Of a stretch of 64,000 nucleotides of DNA, positions 32,075 to 41,674 are shown one piece after another. Position 1 is the first letter of the stretch, and each line of letters begins with the position of its first letter. The stretch covers positions 90,406 to 154,405 of the forward strand of contig NZ_KZ084334.1 in NCBI RefSeq assembly GCF_002093975.1, given 5' to 3'. Origin of the DNA: Thermoactinospora rubra (GTDB lineage Bacteria; Actinomycetota; Actinomycetes; Streptosporangiales; Streptosporangiaceae). The position numbers were made by a program, and so were the translations under genes. The notes beneath the pieces were generated by a model. That model was not told the origin of the DNA and did not search any database. It saw only the letters and a program-made list of their open reading frames with translations.

Positions 32075-33100
32075 TCAGCGCAGCGCCGCGCTCAGCTCGT
32101 CGGGGGTGAGACGGCGCGAGCCGATGTAGTACAGCACGGAACCCGCCGGAAGCTCGCTCTTCCAGTCGGGGGCGACCAGCAGCCGGTCACCGGCGCGGGC
32201 GGCCAGCAGCGTGGCACGGTGACCGCGGCCGAGCGCGGTGTGGCAGTGCTCGACCGGCACCGGGCCGAGCGAGGCGGGCAGGCGCACCGAGTAGGTGCCG
32301 GCGCCGCCGTAGGTCATCAGCTCGGTGTAGACCTCGGTGATGCCAGGGTCCCGCAGCTCCTCGGTGATCATGTACGGGCTGTGCCACTGGACGCAGCTCA
32401 GCGACTCGCCGAGGTAGCGCAGATGGCGGACCCGCCGCAGGTCGCGCAGTGCCACCACCAGGTGGGCGCCCTCGGTGACGTGGTCGGCGGTGAGGGCGAC
32501 GGCCAGCGCCTCGTTGTCGTCGCGGGCGTCCACCAGGACGCTGTAGGCCCGATGCACGCCGGCCCGGCGCAGCACGGCGTCGTCGGTCAGGTCGCCGCGG
32601 ACGAACTCCACGTCCCGCTCGGCCATCGGATGCGCCTGCACCTCGTCCCAGGCGCACACCACGACCCGGGTCGTGCCCTCAGCCAGCAACTCATCCACCA
32701 TCTGCTCCGTGCGCCCGGGCGTGTAGCCGAGCAGCACGATGTGGCCGGAGGCGTCCACGGTCACGGCACCTCGCATCCTTCGTCCCCTGGCTCGCTCCAG
32801 CACGGCGGCCAGCCTGGTGAACACGGTGGTCAGGGTGGCGATGCCGCCCACGATGACGTACGCCCCGACGACGTGGCCGGCACCCGTCTGGGGGTAGAAA
32901 TCGCCGTAGCCGACGGTCGAGGCGGTCACCACGAAGTACCACCAGTAGTTGGCGGGCGCGACGAGCGCGCTCCCCGCAGGCTCGGCGAGTGTCATCAGCG
33001 GCCAGCTCGTCACGAAGACGGCACCGGCCACGAGCACCGGCGTCCACCACGTGCCGAGCACCCTGAACCGGGCGAGCAGGCGGGCTATGAAGATCGGCAC
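32075..33100 (-). CDS. Potassium channel protein with RCK (TrkA-N) domain
   Basis: 341 residues. Two spans enclose the pore helix and selectivity filter TVGYGD (62-67). A cytoplasmic RCK domain follows with a Rossmann start GHIVLLGYTPG and VRGDLTDDAVLRRAGVHRA, and a TrkA-C-like part at the end. It is a ligand-gated potassium channel of the MthK/Kch layout. Start is the GTG at 33100 with AGGAGG four bases upstream; a longer frame upstream belongs to decayed sequence. Confidence 0.88.
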   Translation of the reverse strand: MPIFIARLLARFRVLGTWWTPVLVAGAVFVTSWPLMTLAEPAGSALVAPANYWWYFVVTASTVGYGDFYPQTGAGHVVGAYVIVGGIATLTTVFTRLAAVLERARGRRMRGAVTVDASGHIVLLGYTPGRTEQMVDELLAEGTTRVVVCAWDEVQAHPMAERDVEFVRGDLTDDAVLRRAGVHRAYSVLVDARDDNEALAVALTADHVTEGAHLVVALRDLRRVRHLRYLGESLSCVQWHSPYMITEELRDPGITEVYTELMTYGGAGTYSVRLPASLGPVPVEHCHTALGRGHRATLLAARAGDRLLVAPDWKSELPAGSVLYYIGSRRLTPDELSAALR

Positions 33101-33298
33101 GCTTCCTCCTGCGCGGCACGCTCCGGTGCAGCCACCATAACCCGACAATTCCCATGAAACACCCCTTGGGCCGCATGGGTTGGCCCACGCCGCTCCGGCG
33201 AGGGCGCCCCCGTCGTCGGCGGGGGAGCGTACAGCCGGACGTACATCGGCCGCGCCCCGGCGAGGCGTCCTCGGCCGGCGCCGGACGGTCCTCGGGGG

Positions 33299-33565
33299 CG
33301 AGCCGGTCGGGGTGGGCAGGCGCAGGTCTCGCGGGCCGGCGGACTTGCGCCACCAGCGCTCGCGGCCGGTCGAGCGCTCGGGGATCTCCTCGACGAAGCC
33401 GTACTTCTCCAGCCGGCGCAGGTGGTAGCCGGTCGTGCCGGTCTGGGCGCCGAGTCGAAGATGTCGGCGTCGCGACGGTGCATGGTGGCGCGCCCCGGGA
33501 GAGCCCGCGGTCTTTCCGGCGAGCAGGGCACCGAGCCGGGCGGTGAGCATGTGGCCGGCCACCAC
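33299..33565 (-). pseudogene. ArsR-type winged-helix remnant
   Basis: The segment GHMLTARLGALLAGK and, after a scrambled stretch, LGAQTGTTGYHLRRLEKYGF followed by VEEIPERSTGRERWWR match the N-terminal helix and recognition wing of ArsR/HTH_20 regulators. The intervening residues that should join the two (an ELADxLG helix) are out of frame, so two compensating frameshifts are likely. No intact start or C-terminal domain remains. Confidence 0.5.
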
Positions 33566-33659
33566 GGGGCGCCATCGGCGCGGAGAAGCGAAGGTCTCGC
33601 GACTTGTTGACGGCGGATACGGCGGCCGCCCTGATACGGCAGCCGTAGATCGTTGTGAT

Positions 33660-33696
33660 TGTCCCGCGACACCGAAGGCTGGGCGCGCGCCATCGA
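33660..33696. repeat. Left arm of 37-base inverted repeat around ridA-like gene
   Basis: Begins TGTCCCGCGACACCGAAGGC. The complement of 34258-34294 matches it at 35 of 37 positions. Similarity continues outward: bases 33634-33653 (ACGGCAGCCGTAGATCGTTG) recur inverted near 35010-35027. See the findings for the proposed history. Confidence 0.8.
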
Positions 33697-33800
33697 ACCT
33701 TGGTCGGTTTCAGGTCCACTGGTGCCGCCGATGTCCGAGTCACGGCGTGCGAGGCGAAAACTAGGTGCGGAGCAGCCTGCCACCCGGCAGACTCGGTGAC

Positions 33801-34211
33801 ATGACCTTGAAGATCAGCCGTTTCAACCCTGACCACCTTCACGAGACACCCGGCTATCACCACGTCACCGTTGTGACGCCCGGCCGGATGGCGTTCCTGG
33901 CCGGCCAGTGCCCGCTCGACCGTACCGGCACCTTGGTCGGCCCCGATGATCTCAACGCACAGATCGATCAGGTCGCGGCGAACGCCTTGACCGCCCTGAC
34001 GGCCATCGGCGCCGAACCCAAGCACGTCGTCCGTTCCGTGATTTATGTCGTCAGTCAGGACAGGGAGGCCTTGGCCGAGGCGTGGCGCCGCCTCAACGAC
34101 TCGGTCATCGGTCCGGCGTTCACTACCGCCAGCACTCTCTTGGGCGTTGCACAGCTGGGTTTCAGCGGACAACTCGTCGAGGTGGATCTCACGGTGGCTC
34201 TTCCCGACTAG
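33801..34211 (+). CDS. RidA/YjgF/UK114 family protein
   Basis: 136 residues of the RidA family, which hydrolyses reactive enamine/imine intermediates released by PLP enzymes. HHVTVVTPGRMAFLAGQCPL corresponds to the strand that usually reads ...VLxSGQxPxD, and DLNAQIDQVAANALTALTAI, VVRSVIYVV and VEVDLTVALP are typical. The arginine expected in the signature (about R in VVRSVIYV) is present. Lies inside an inverted-repeat pair, in a stretch with several gene remnants, so it may have arrived by transfer. The ribosome site is weak. Confidence 0.8.
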   Translation: MTLKISRFNPDHLHETPGYHHVTVVTPGRMAFLAGQCPLDRTGTLVGPDDLNAQIDQVAANALTALTAIGAEPKHVVRSVIYVVSQDREALAEAWRRLNDSVIGPAFTTASTLLGVAQLGFSGQLVEVDLTVALPD

Positions 34212-34257
34212 ACCAAAGGACCGAGAAGCGGTACCGGGTGAGGAGGCCGATCAAAAG

Positions 34258-34294
34258 TCGATGGCACGCGCCCAGCCTTCGGTGTCACGGGACA
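34258..34294. repeat. Right arm of the 37-base inverted repeat
   Basis: Ends CTTCGGTGTCACGGGACA. It is the inverted partner of 33660-33696 with two mismatches. Immediately to its right the decayed IS701-like element begins. Confidence 0.8.
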
Positions 34295-35011
34295 GTGATC
34301 ATGGAGTTGTTGCGCGTAGGCGTGCCGCCGCTGGTGGCGGAGGCGGGCGCGGTATCGGTGCTGTCGCTGCCAGATGGACCAGGTCAGGCGGTGTGCCCGG
34401 TCCCGTCGTGGGTCAGGGATGACGATGCCGCGGAGTTGGCGGAGCAGTTCGGGATGGCGATGGCGACCAGGCCGCAGGTCTGCTTGGCACGTTGGTGATC
34501 TTCTTCGATGCGCCATCTGCAGGTGGCGACGTGGACCAGGCGGGCCGGCGGCACCGGGCGCGGGCTCCAGCAGCGGTGGAACGAGGTTTGGCCGGTGTAG
34601 CGGTGGCGGCGGACCAGCAGGGCGGCGTGCCCGCCGTCATGCAGGTGCTCGATCGCCCCGCGGGCGGCTTGGGCTGTGACCTCCCGCTCCTCCCAGGAGG
34701 CTCGGGCCGGGAAGTGCTGCAGCCGGTCGGGCGTGGCGTGTCCTGCGGCCTCGGCCCGTGTCCAGCAGTTGTTGTCTTCCAGCCCCATCGGCAGCCCGGC
34801 CGGCATCTGCCCGCAGGTGGTGCGGCTCTCGCGCCGGGGGAAGCACCCGGCCGGCCGAGCCGGCGGTTCCTGTTGTGGAGCGGCCTGCTCGGCATGCGCT
34901 GCGGTGACGGCACGAGCCGCCGTGGCCTGATCTTGATTCACACCTTGACATGATCGCGGCGGCTCTTCGTGTCACGGCACACGACCAGCGGCAACGCCAT
35001 GGGGATCACGA
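34295..35011 (-). mobile_element. Decayed IS701-like insertion sequence
   Basis: On the minus strand, VHVATCRWRIEEDHQRAKQT (about 34450-34510) is the RW-IEE-Q-AK motif of IS701-type DDE transposases, preceded by a region with the usual spacing. Beyond it the frame is lost; another frame gives AHRLTWSIWQRQHRYRARLR, the usual transposase C-terminus. Residues between the two are deleted. The ends are imperfect inverted repeats: GTGATCATGGAGTTGTTGCG at the left and, inverted, GTGATCCCCATGGCGTTGCC at the right. At about 720 bases it is roughly half the normal length and inactive. Confidence 0.6.
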
Positions 35012-35149
35012 TCTACGGCTGCCGTACCTGATATGGCCACGAATATGATGCACATATCCCGACAAGACACATAAATTCCTAGCATCGCAAAAATGCAATA
35101 GGCGACACTCCCACCCCTTTTACTGCTTGATCCTTTACCCTTTCCTTGT
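35012..35149. other. AT-richer gap between IS remnant and MFS remnant
   Basis: About 140 bases of clearly lower GC than the surroundings (for example ATATGATGCACATATCCCGA). The first 18 bases repeat, inverted, the outer flank of the left arm near 33634. I see no gene. Confidence 0.4.
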
Positions 35150-35332
35150 CGGTGACCGGCCAGGTGAGGCTCGCGGGCGCGACATGCCAGCCCACGGCCA
35201 TGTCGGAAGCATCGGGATCACGATGTAGAGCTGGCCGCTGACGAGCAGGGCGGTGAGGGCGAACACCGTCAGCGTGGGAGTAAGCCGGATTTGAGGCGAA
35301 ATTTCGGTATCCGGGAGGGTTGCAGCCGCCAT
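35150..35332 (-). pseudogene. MFS exporter N-terminal remnant
   Basis: Begins MAAATLPDTEISPQIRLTPT, then a first membrane span LTVFALTALLVSGQLYIVIP as in DHA1 drug exporters. The continuation PDMAVGWHVAPASLTWPV is in a different frame, and the rest of the gene is absent. It is divergent from the TetR gene at 35400, across a region with two palindromic operators, the usual layout of a TetR-repressed exporter. Confidence 0.6.
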
Positions 35333-35350
35333 AGCCGGGACCGTAGCCAA

Positions 35351-35381
35351 CCAACCGGTTGGATGCCAACCAACTAGTTGG
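35351..35381. promoter_or_regulatory. Double TetR operator
   Basis: Two perfect 12-base palindromes, CCAACCGGTTGG (35351-35362) and CCAACTAGTTGG (35370-35381), repeat with a 19-base period just before the TetR start. This is the typical arrangement for cooperative binding of two TetR dimers. Confidence 0.75.
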
Positions 35382-35399
35382 TAGCACTAGGATGGTCGC

Positions 35400-35996
35400 A
35401 TGTCACCCAGGGACTCCACCGCAGCGACCCGCCAGGCCCTTCTCGACGCCGCCCGGGAGGAGTTCGCGGCGCACGGCGTCGCGGGGGCGCGCGTGGACCG
35501 CATCGCCGAGCGGGCAGGGGTCAACAAGGAGCGCATCTACGGGCACTTCGGCAACAAGGAGAAGCTCTTCGACGCCGTGGTGGTGGAGGCGCTCGACGAC
35601 CTGACCAGCCAGATCTCGCTGCCGGGTGCGGACCCCGTGGACTACGTGTCACGGCTGGCCGAGTACTACCGGACCCACCCCGACCTGGTGCGGCTGCTGA
35701 TGTGGGAGGCGCTGAACTATCGCGGGCAGGACCTGCTGCCGGGGCAGGAGACGCGGGTCCAGCGCTGCGCACGCAAGAACGAGGCCCTGGCCGAGGGGCT
35801 GGGCCGGGAGCCCTCGCAGGACACCGCGCGGCTGCTGTTCGTGCTGACGGGGCTGGCGCTGCTGCCCTCGATGCTGCCGCAGCTCGCGCGCATCATGCTG
35901 GGCAGCGACCACGACCCGGCGCGGATGCGGCAGTTCGTGGCCGACTTCGCCGGGATGGCACTCGGCCCGCGCGAGCAGGCCGGCGTGGAGGGGTGA
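35400..35996 (+). CDS. TetR family transcriptional regulator
   Basis: 198 residues. Helix-turn-helix: EEFAAHGVAGARVDRIAERA then GVNKERIYGHFGNKEKLFDA. The C-terminal ligand domain reads LTSQISLPGADPVDYVSRLA and onward. The divergent exporter it probably controlled is now a remnant, so it may be an orphan or regulate elsewhere. Its own promoter carries the double palindrome. Confidence 0.88.
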   Translation: MSPRDSTAATRQALLDAAREEFAAHGVAGARVDRIAERAGVNKERIYGHFGNKEKLFDAVVVEALDDLTSQISLPGADPVDYVSRLAEYYRTHPDLVRLLMWEALNYRGQDLLPGQETRVQRCARKNEALAEGLGREPSQDTARLLFVLTGLALLPSMLPQLARIMLGSDHDPARMRQFVADFAGMALGPREQAGVEG

Positions 35997-36011
35997 GGCC
36001 GGGGACACGTG

Positions 36012-36953
36012 TCAGGGGTGACCGCGGAGCGCCCGGACGGTGGCCATCGGCGGGCGTTCGGCGATCGCGACATCCCTGACCAGGACGTCCATCCTGGCGG
36101 CGCCGCGGCGGAGCTGCGCCAGCCGTACGGCGGGCTCCTCCAGGGGGATCATCTTGCCCTGGCGGGCCAGCCGCGACCAGGCGGCGAGCATGATCTGCGC
36201 CGCCATGCCGCCCAGCGCCTCGGCCGACTGGTGGGAGTGGGCGCGCGAGCCCAGGTCGACCTGGGCGAGCGCGTCGAGGCCCACCAGGTCGAGCAGGTCG
36301 ACCAGCAGGCCGAGCTCGACCCCGTACCCCGTGACGAACGGCACCCGCTCCAGGACCGAACGCCGTCCCGCGTACTCCCCCGCCAGCGGCTGCGCGAACC
36401 CGGCCAGCAACGGCCAGTGCAGGTTGATCAGCGGGCGCGCCACCAGCTCCGTCACGCGCCCGCCGCCGGTCGGCGCGCCGCCGAGGGGACGGTCGTAGCA
36501 GCCCTTGACGTACATCACCGAAGGATCGGCCAGCAGCGGGCCGAGGAGCCCGCCGACGAACTCGGCCCGGAAGTTGCGGATGTCGGCGTCGACGAACGCG
36601 ACGAGGTCCCCCGAGGTGACGGCGAGCGACTTCCACAGGGCCTCGCCCTTGCCGTCGAGGGGCTCCAGGTCGGGCAGGATCTCGTCCTGGGCGACCACCC
36701 GTGCGCCCGCCCGCTCGGCCACCTCGGCGGTGTCGTCGGTGGAGCGCGAGTCGATCACCACGACCTCGTCCACCAGAGCGGACAGCTCGCACCGGATGAC
36801 CGAGACGATCTCGCCGACGGTCTCGCGCTCGTTCCTGGCCGGGAGGACCACGCTGACGGCGGTGCCGCCCTTGAGCGCCAGGAGGCGGTCGAGCGGCCAG
36901 TCCGAGGCCGAGAAGGTACGGCGGCGCAGCCACGTCTCCGCTTCAGGCAGCAC
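36012..36953 (-). CDS. gpgS: Glucosyl-3-phosphoglycerate synthase
   Basis: 313 residues, GTG start preceded by GGGGGAGG. The GT81 GT-A fold shows SVVLPARNERETVGEIV, VIDSRSTDDT, the nucleotide/metal motif FVDADIRNF and the acceptor region TGYGVELGLLVDL, all as in actinobacterial GpgS. It transfers glucose from a nucleotide sugar to 3-phosphoglycerate, the first step of glucosylglycerate and methylglucose lipopolysaccharide formation. In mycobacteria gpgS adjoins a folP2 gene; here a FolP2-like gene lies 20 kb away. Length matches the family. Confidence 0.88.
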   Translation of the reverse strand: MLPEAETWLRRRTFSASDWPLDRLLALKGGTAVSVVLPARNERETVGEIVSVIRCELSALVDEVVVIDSRSTDDTAEVAERAGARVVAQDEILPDLEPLDGKGEALWKSLAVTSGDLVAFVDADIRNFRAEFVGGLLGPLLADPSVMYVKGCYDRPLGGAPTGGGRVTELVARPLINLHWPLLAGFAQPLAGEYAGRRSVLERVPFVTGYGVELGLLVDLLDLVGLDALAQVDLGSRAHSHQSAEALGGMAAQIMLAAWSRLARQGKMIPLEEPAVRLAQLRRGAARMDVLVRDVAIAERPPMATVRALRGHP

Positions 36954-37178
36954 GCGACCCCTCCCCCGTCGGTCTCACCTGCCACAGCCTAGATGCCCCG
37001 CTATCGGGGCATGCGTCCCGGTCCCCTGACTCCCCATCGCACCCGAAGTCACCATCTGACACAAGCGTTTCGCTACATCACAGGGAGTGCATGCCCTATA
37101 AAAGAGCCCGGCCCTCCCAAAGGAGCCCGGCCCTCCCAACCCCCTCACCAGCTACGCTGGACACAGCAAGGAGGATGG
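36954..37178. other. Gap between gpgS and coiled-coil gene
   Basis: 225 bases containing divergent promoters in principle. A duplicated AAAGAGCCCGGCCCTCCC-like stretch (about 37098-37137) is visible. No gene. Confidence 0.3.
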
Positions 37179-37643
37179 ATGACGATCAGCATCGAGGCGC
37201 GCGTCACCAGACTGGAGAGCGATGTCATGATGCTCAGAGCACATGCCGACCAGAGCGACCGCACGTCGCAGCTCATCCTGGCGGCGCTGACCCGGCTGGA
37301 AGAAGGCCAGGACTCGCTGCGCGCCGGCCAGGAGGTCCTCTCCTCGCAGGTCGGCGAGCTCACCACGCGAGTCGACGGGCTCACCACACAAGTGGGCGAG
37401 CTCACCACAAGAGTTGACGGACTCACCGTGCAGGTGGGCGACCTCACCACGCGAGTCGACGGACTCACCACGCGAGTCGACGGGCTCACCGTGCAGGTCG
37501 GCGAGCTCGGTGACCGCATGACGGTGGTCGAGCGTTCCGTCGGCGGCATGGAACGTTCCCTCAAGCAGGTTCAGGAGGACGTCGCCGAGATCAAGGCGGG
37601 CCACATCGAGCTTCGCAACCTGGTCGCCGGCCTCGTGAAGTAG
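37179..37643 (+). CDS. Coiled-coil protein with seven exact-length heptads
   Basis: 154 residues. AAGGAGG lies four bases before the ATG. Residues 61-109 consist of seven consecutive seven-residue units of the form LTTRVDG / LTTQVGE / LTVQVGD, with leucine and valine at a/d positions, encoded by 21-base repeats (37359-37505). Flanking regions (RVTRLESDVMMLRAHADQSD and MERSLKQVQEDVAEIKAGHI) are also helical. No domain or export signal is seen; probably a rod-like cytoplasmic oligomer. Function unknown. Confidence 0.75.
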   Translation: MTISIEARVTRLESDVMMLRAHADQSDRTSQLILAALTRLEEGQDSLRAGQEVLSSQVGELTTRVDGLTTQVGELTTRVDGLTVQVGDLTTRVDGLTTRVDGLTVQVGELGDRMTVVERSVGGMERSLKQVQEDVAEIKAGHIELRNLVAGLVK

Positions 37644-37709
37644 GCCGTCCCGCAAGACAGAGGAGAGCCGCCGGCGCGCCCCGGCGGCTTCGCCGTACCT
37701 GAGCGGACC

Positions 37710-39179
37710 TCACTGCGCGGCGTGCCGCTCCAGGAACGCATACACGTCCGCCTCGTCCACCCCCGGGAACGACCCGGGCGGCAGGGCGGCCAGGACGTGC
37801 GAGTTCGCCCGCGCCGAAGGCCAGGCGAAGCCGTCCCACCGCTGCGCCAGCTCGGCCGGAGGGCGGCGGCAGCAGTCCCCGTGCGGGCACTGCGACTTGG
37901 TCCGGTGCGTCGTCTCCCGCCCGCGGAACCACCGCGACTCCTTGTACGGCACGCCCAGCGTGATCGCGAAGTCCCGCTCCCGCGAGGGGTCGACGTGCGC
38001 GATGCAGAAGTACGTCCCCGTCGGCGAGTCGGAGTACTGGTAGTAGACGGAGAACCGGTCGGGCGACAGGAACACCTGCCGTCCCGACCACTGCAGGCAC
38101 ATCCGCTGCCCCTCGATGGCGCCCTGCTCGTCGGCGGGGAACTCGATGCCGTCGTTCTCGTACGCCTTGTAGATGATCCCGCCCTCGTCGTTGCGGACGA
38201 AGTGGCAGACCAGCCCGAGGTGGGCCGTGGCCAGGTTGGTGAAGCGGTGGGCCGCCATCTCATACGACACGGCGAAGACGTCGCGCAGGTCCTCCACCGA
38301 CAGCGCCCGGTCCTGCTTGGCCTCCTGCAGGTAGGCGACGGCCGCCTTCTCCGGCACCAGGACGGCGGCGGCGAAGTAGTTGGCCTCGGTGCGCTGGCGC
38401 AGGAAGTCGGCGAAGTCGCGCGGCTTGCCGTGGCCGAGGGCGAGGTGCCCGAGCGTCTGCAGCAGGATCGTGCGCGGGGTGTGCATGCCCAGGTTCTCGT
38501 GCTTGACGTAGATGCGGCGGTTGCGCGTGTCGGCGACGGACCGCACCGAGCGCGGCAGGTCCTGGGCGGTGTGCACCGTGTAGCCGAAGCGTGTGACCAG
38601 CGCCTGGATCATGCTCTGGGACAGGGCGCCGGTGCGGTAGCCGACCGCGGACAGCGCCTCGGCGGCGGCCTTCTCGATCTCGGGGAAGTAGTTGCCGACC
38701 TCCCGCTGGCGGCGGCGCAGCTCGGCGTTGGCGGCCCTGGCCTCCTCCGGCGTCGCCGTCCCCCTGGCCTGGCGGGCGCGCAGCTCCCCATACAGGCCGA
38801 GGATGTGCTCCAGCACGTCGTTGGGCACGCGCGCGGACACCTTGAGCTTGGGCAGGCCCAGGCTCGCGTAGATGGGGTCGCGCTGCGCCTCCTCCAGGGC
38901 GATCTCCAGCTGGGCGCGGCGGTTGGGGGCCTGGCGGCGCAGCAGTTCCTCCACCGGCACGTTGAGCGCGGCGGCCAGGCCCTTCAGGAGGGTCAGCTTG
39001 GGCTCGCGCTTGCCGTTCTCCAGCAGCGACAGCTGGGAGGGCGCCCTGCCGACCCGCTCCCCGAGGTCCGACAGGGTCAGGCCGCGCTGTTTGCGCAGGT
39101 GGCGCAGGCGCTGGCCGAACGCGATCAGATCCAGCTCCTGTGTCAAAGACAGCGGTTCTTCACTGAGCAAGCCGGCCAT
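37710..39179 (-). CDS. ramB: RamB-type regulator of acetate metabolism (XRE family)
   Basis: 489 residues. The N-terminal XRE helix-turn-helix is RLRHLRKQRGLTLSDLGERV followed by GRAPSQLSLLENGKREPK. The middle has the ImmA/IrrE-like DUF955 region (TILLQTLGHLALGHGKPRDF) and the C-terminus the DUF2083 domain with four or more cysteines. This is the layout of RamB and short-chain-fatty-acyl-CoA regulators. It is divergent from aceA as in corynebacteria and mycobacteria, supporting the name. Start is ATG at 39179. Confidence 0.85.
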   Translation of the reverse strand: MAGLLSEEPLSLTQELDLIAFGQRLRHLRKQRGLTLSDLGERVGRAPSQLSLLENGKREPKLTLLKGLAAALNVPVEELLRRQAPNRRAQLEIALEEAQRDPIYASLGLPKLKVSARVPNDVLEHILGLYGELRARQARGTATPEEARAANAELRRRQREVGNYFPEIEKAAAEALSAVGYRTGALSQSMIQALVTRFGYTVHTAQDLPRSVRSVADTRNRRIYVKHENLGMHTPRTILLQTLGHLALGHGKPRDFADFLRQRTEANYFAAAVLVPEKAAVAYLQEAKQDRALSVEDLRDVFAVSYEMAAHRFTNLATAHLGLVCHFVRNDEGGIIYKAYENDGIEFPADEQGAIEGQRMCLQWSGRQVFLSPDRFSVYYQYSDSPTGTYFCIAHVDPSRERDFAITLGVPYKESRWFRGRETTHRTKSQCPHGDCCRRPPAELAQRWDGFAWPSARANSHVLAALPPGSFPGVDEADVYAFLERHAAQ

Positions 39180-39418
39180 GCCCGCATCATAGGGGGAAAA
39201 TCGGGCGTTCTTCCAGAGCCATCCGGCGGCCTGTCTAGACCACACGCGGGATTGGTCTAGGCCAAACGGAAAAGTGGCGAAATTTTCGCACTGGAATACT
39301 TGTAAGTATTTTCTCTAAGAGAATTTTCGCCGTTCTTCGCTCGCCGTACAGGCTGTCGAACCTCGTGCGAAGGGCACAGACTCTGACACAAGCCCCAGGG
39401 GACGACAAAGGAGTGAAG
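39180..39418. promoter_or_regulatory. ramB-aceA divergent control region with three palindromes
   Basis: AT-richer than the neighbouring genes. It holds GCGAAATTTTCGC (39277-39289; six-base arms), AATACTTGTAAGTATT (39295-39310; seven-base arms) and TTCTCTAAGAGAA (39311-39323; six-base arms) in tandem within 47 bases. RamB and other carbon regulators are the natural candidates to bind them; which site serves which protein is not evident. Confidence 0.6.
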
Positions 39419-40702
<1,284 letters not shown>

Positions 40703-40754
40703 CCCGCTGATTTCGCCGTCCTCCTTGGGCATGGGAGGTTCCCCGGCGATCCAG

Positions 40755-40788
40755 GGCCGCGCCCGGCTCCCCCCGGCCGGGCGCGGCC
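40755..40788 (+). terminator. Intrinsic terminator after aceA
   Basis: A perfect 12-base stem (GGCCGCGCCCGG / CCGGGCGCGGCC) with a ten-base loop, followed by ATTTTCGTGTTCTT, 53 bases after the aceA stop. Confidence 0.75.
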
Positions 40789-40790
40789 AT

Positions 40791-40880
40791 TTTCGTGTTC
40801 TTCCTGTACGGCGGAGCCCGCTTGGACCCACCCGCTTTTGTGTTCTTTCTGTACGGCGGAGCCGACTTGGACCCACCCGC
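40791..40880. repeat. Two-copy 45-base direct repeat
   Basis: Copies 40791-40835 and 40836-40880 abut and differ at a handful of positions; each contains GTACGGCGGAGCC and TTGGACCCACCCGC. A looser family of CTTGGGCGCTTCCC-like blocks follows at about 40997, 41021 and 41047 with a period near 25 bases. I see no gene in the 400 bases between aceA and the sigma factor. Confidence 0.7.
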
Positions 40881-41105
40881 CGACCGGGGCCGGCGGCATT
40901 CCAGGGTGACGCTCACCGGCCGCGCGTGGCCGGCCGCCGTTACGGCGCACCGCCGGGCGCCTGGGTGGTGGTGCGGCGGGCGCTTCCCTGGCCAAGCTCT
41001 TGGGCCCTTCCCTCGTCGAACTCTTGGGCGCTTCCCCAGGCGGGATGCTTGGGCGCGTCCCAGTGAGGCGGATGCAACACTTTCGCCCGGCCGTCCCTCT
41101 TGGAG

Positions 41106-41624
41106 GTGACACCAGAGAAAGGCGAAAGGCTGTTGGAACCCGATGCCCGCTTCGCGGACTTCGTCGCCCAACGTGGGGACGCGCTGCTGCGCTACGCCTA
41201 CGTGCTGGCCGGTGATCCGCACGATGCGGCCGACCTGGTCCAGGAGGCGTTACTCAAGCTTCGCGCCTCCTGGTCGAAGGTGCGGCACAAGGACAACCCG
41301 GAAAGCTACGCGCGCACCACGATCTCCCGGCTGCACATCGCCGTCTGGCGGCGGCGCCGCAGGGAGCTGCCCATTGGGCAGGTGCCCGACCGGGAGCACC
41401 ACGACGCCCTGCCGACCGGCGTGGACGACACGCTGTGGCGGCTGCTGGCCGCCCTGCCGCGCAGGCAGCGGGCCGTCCTGGTGCTGCGCTACTACGAGCA
41501 GCTGACCGACGAGGAGATCGCCGGCGTGCTGGGCGTCTCCCGGGGCACCGTGCGCAGCCAGGCCTCCCGGGCGCTGGACAAGCTTCGCGCCGCCGTACCC
41601 GCCTCCGAGAGGAGCACCCCTTGA
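41106..41624 (+). CDS. SigE-family (ECF-type) RNA polymerase sigma factor
   Basis: About 172 residues. Region 2: LVQEALLKLRASWSKVRHKD within GDPHDAADLVQEA. Region 4: LPRRQRAVLVLRYYEQLTDE then EIAGVLGVSRGTVRSQASRA. The start is uncertain: the GTG at 41106 overlaps GGAGG, while a TTG at 41133 directly precedes the family-typical ARFADFVAQRG segment. It is followed, with a possible one-base stop/start overlap, by a membrane protein that probably restrains it. Confidence 0.82.
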   Translation: MTPEKGERLLEPDARFADFVAQRGDALLRYAYVLAGDPHDAADLVQEALLKLRASWSKVRHKDNPESYARTTISRLHIAVWRRRRRELPIGQVPDREHHDALPTGVDDTLWRLLAALPRRQRAVLVLRYYEQLTDEEIAGVLGVSRGTVRSQASRALDKLRAAVPASERSTP

Positions 41625-41674
41625 CTTCCTCCCCACCGCTGAAGCCCGAGGGTCCGCACGCTGAGGAGCCACCG

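Noticed and set aside
40791..41061. CRISPR array
   Set aside because: The 45-base units abut with no spacer and only two copies exist; the later blocks are loose and unevenly spaced. No cas gene is near.
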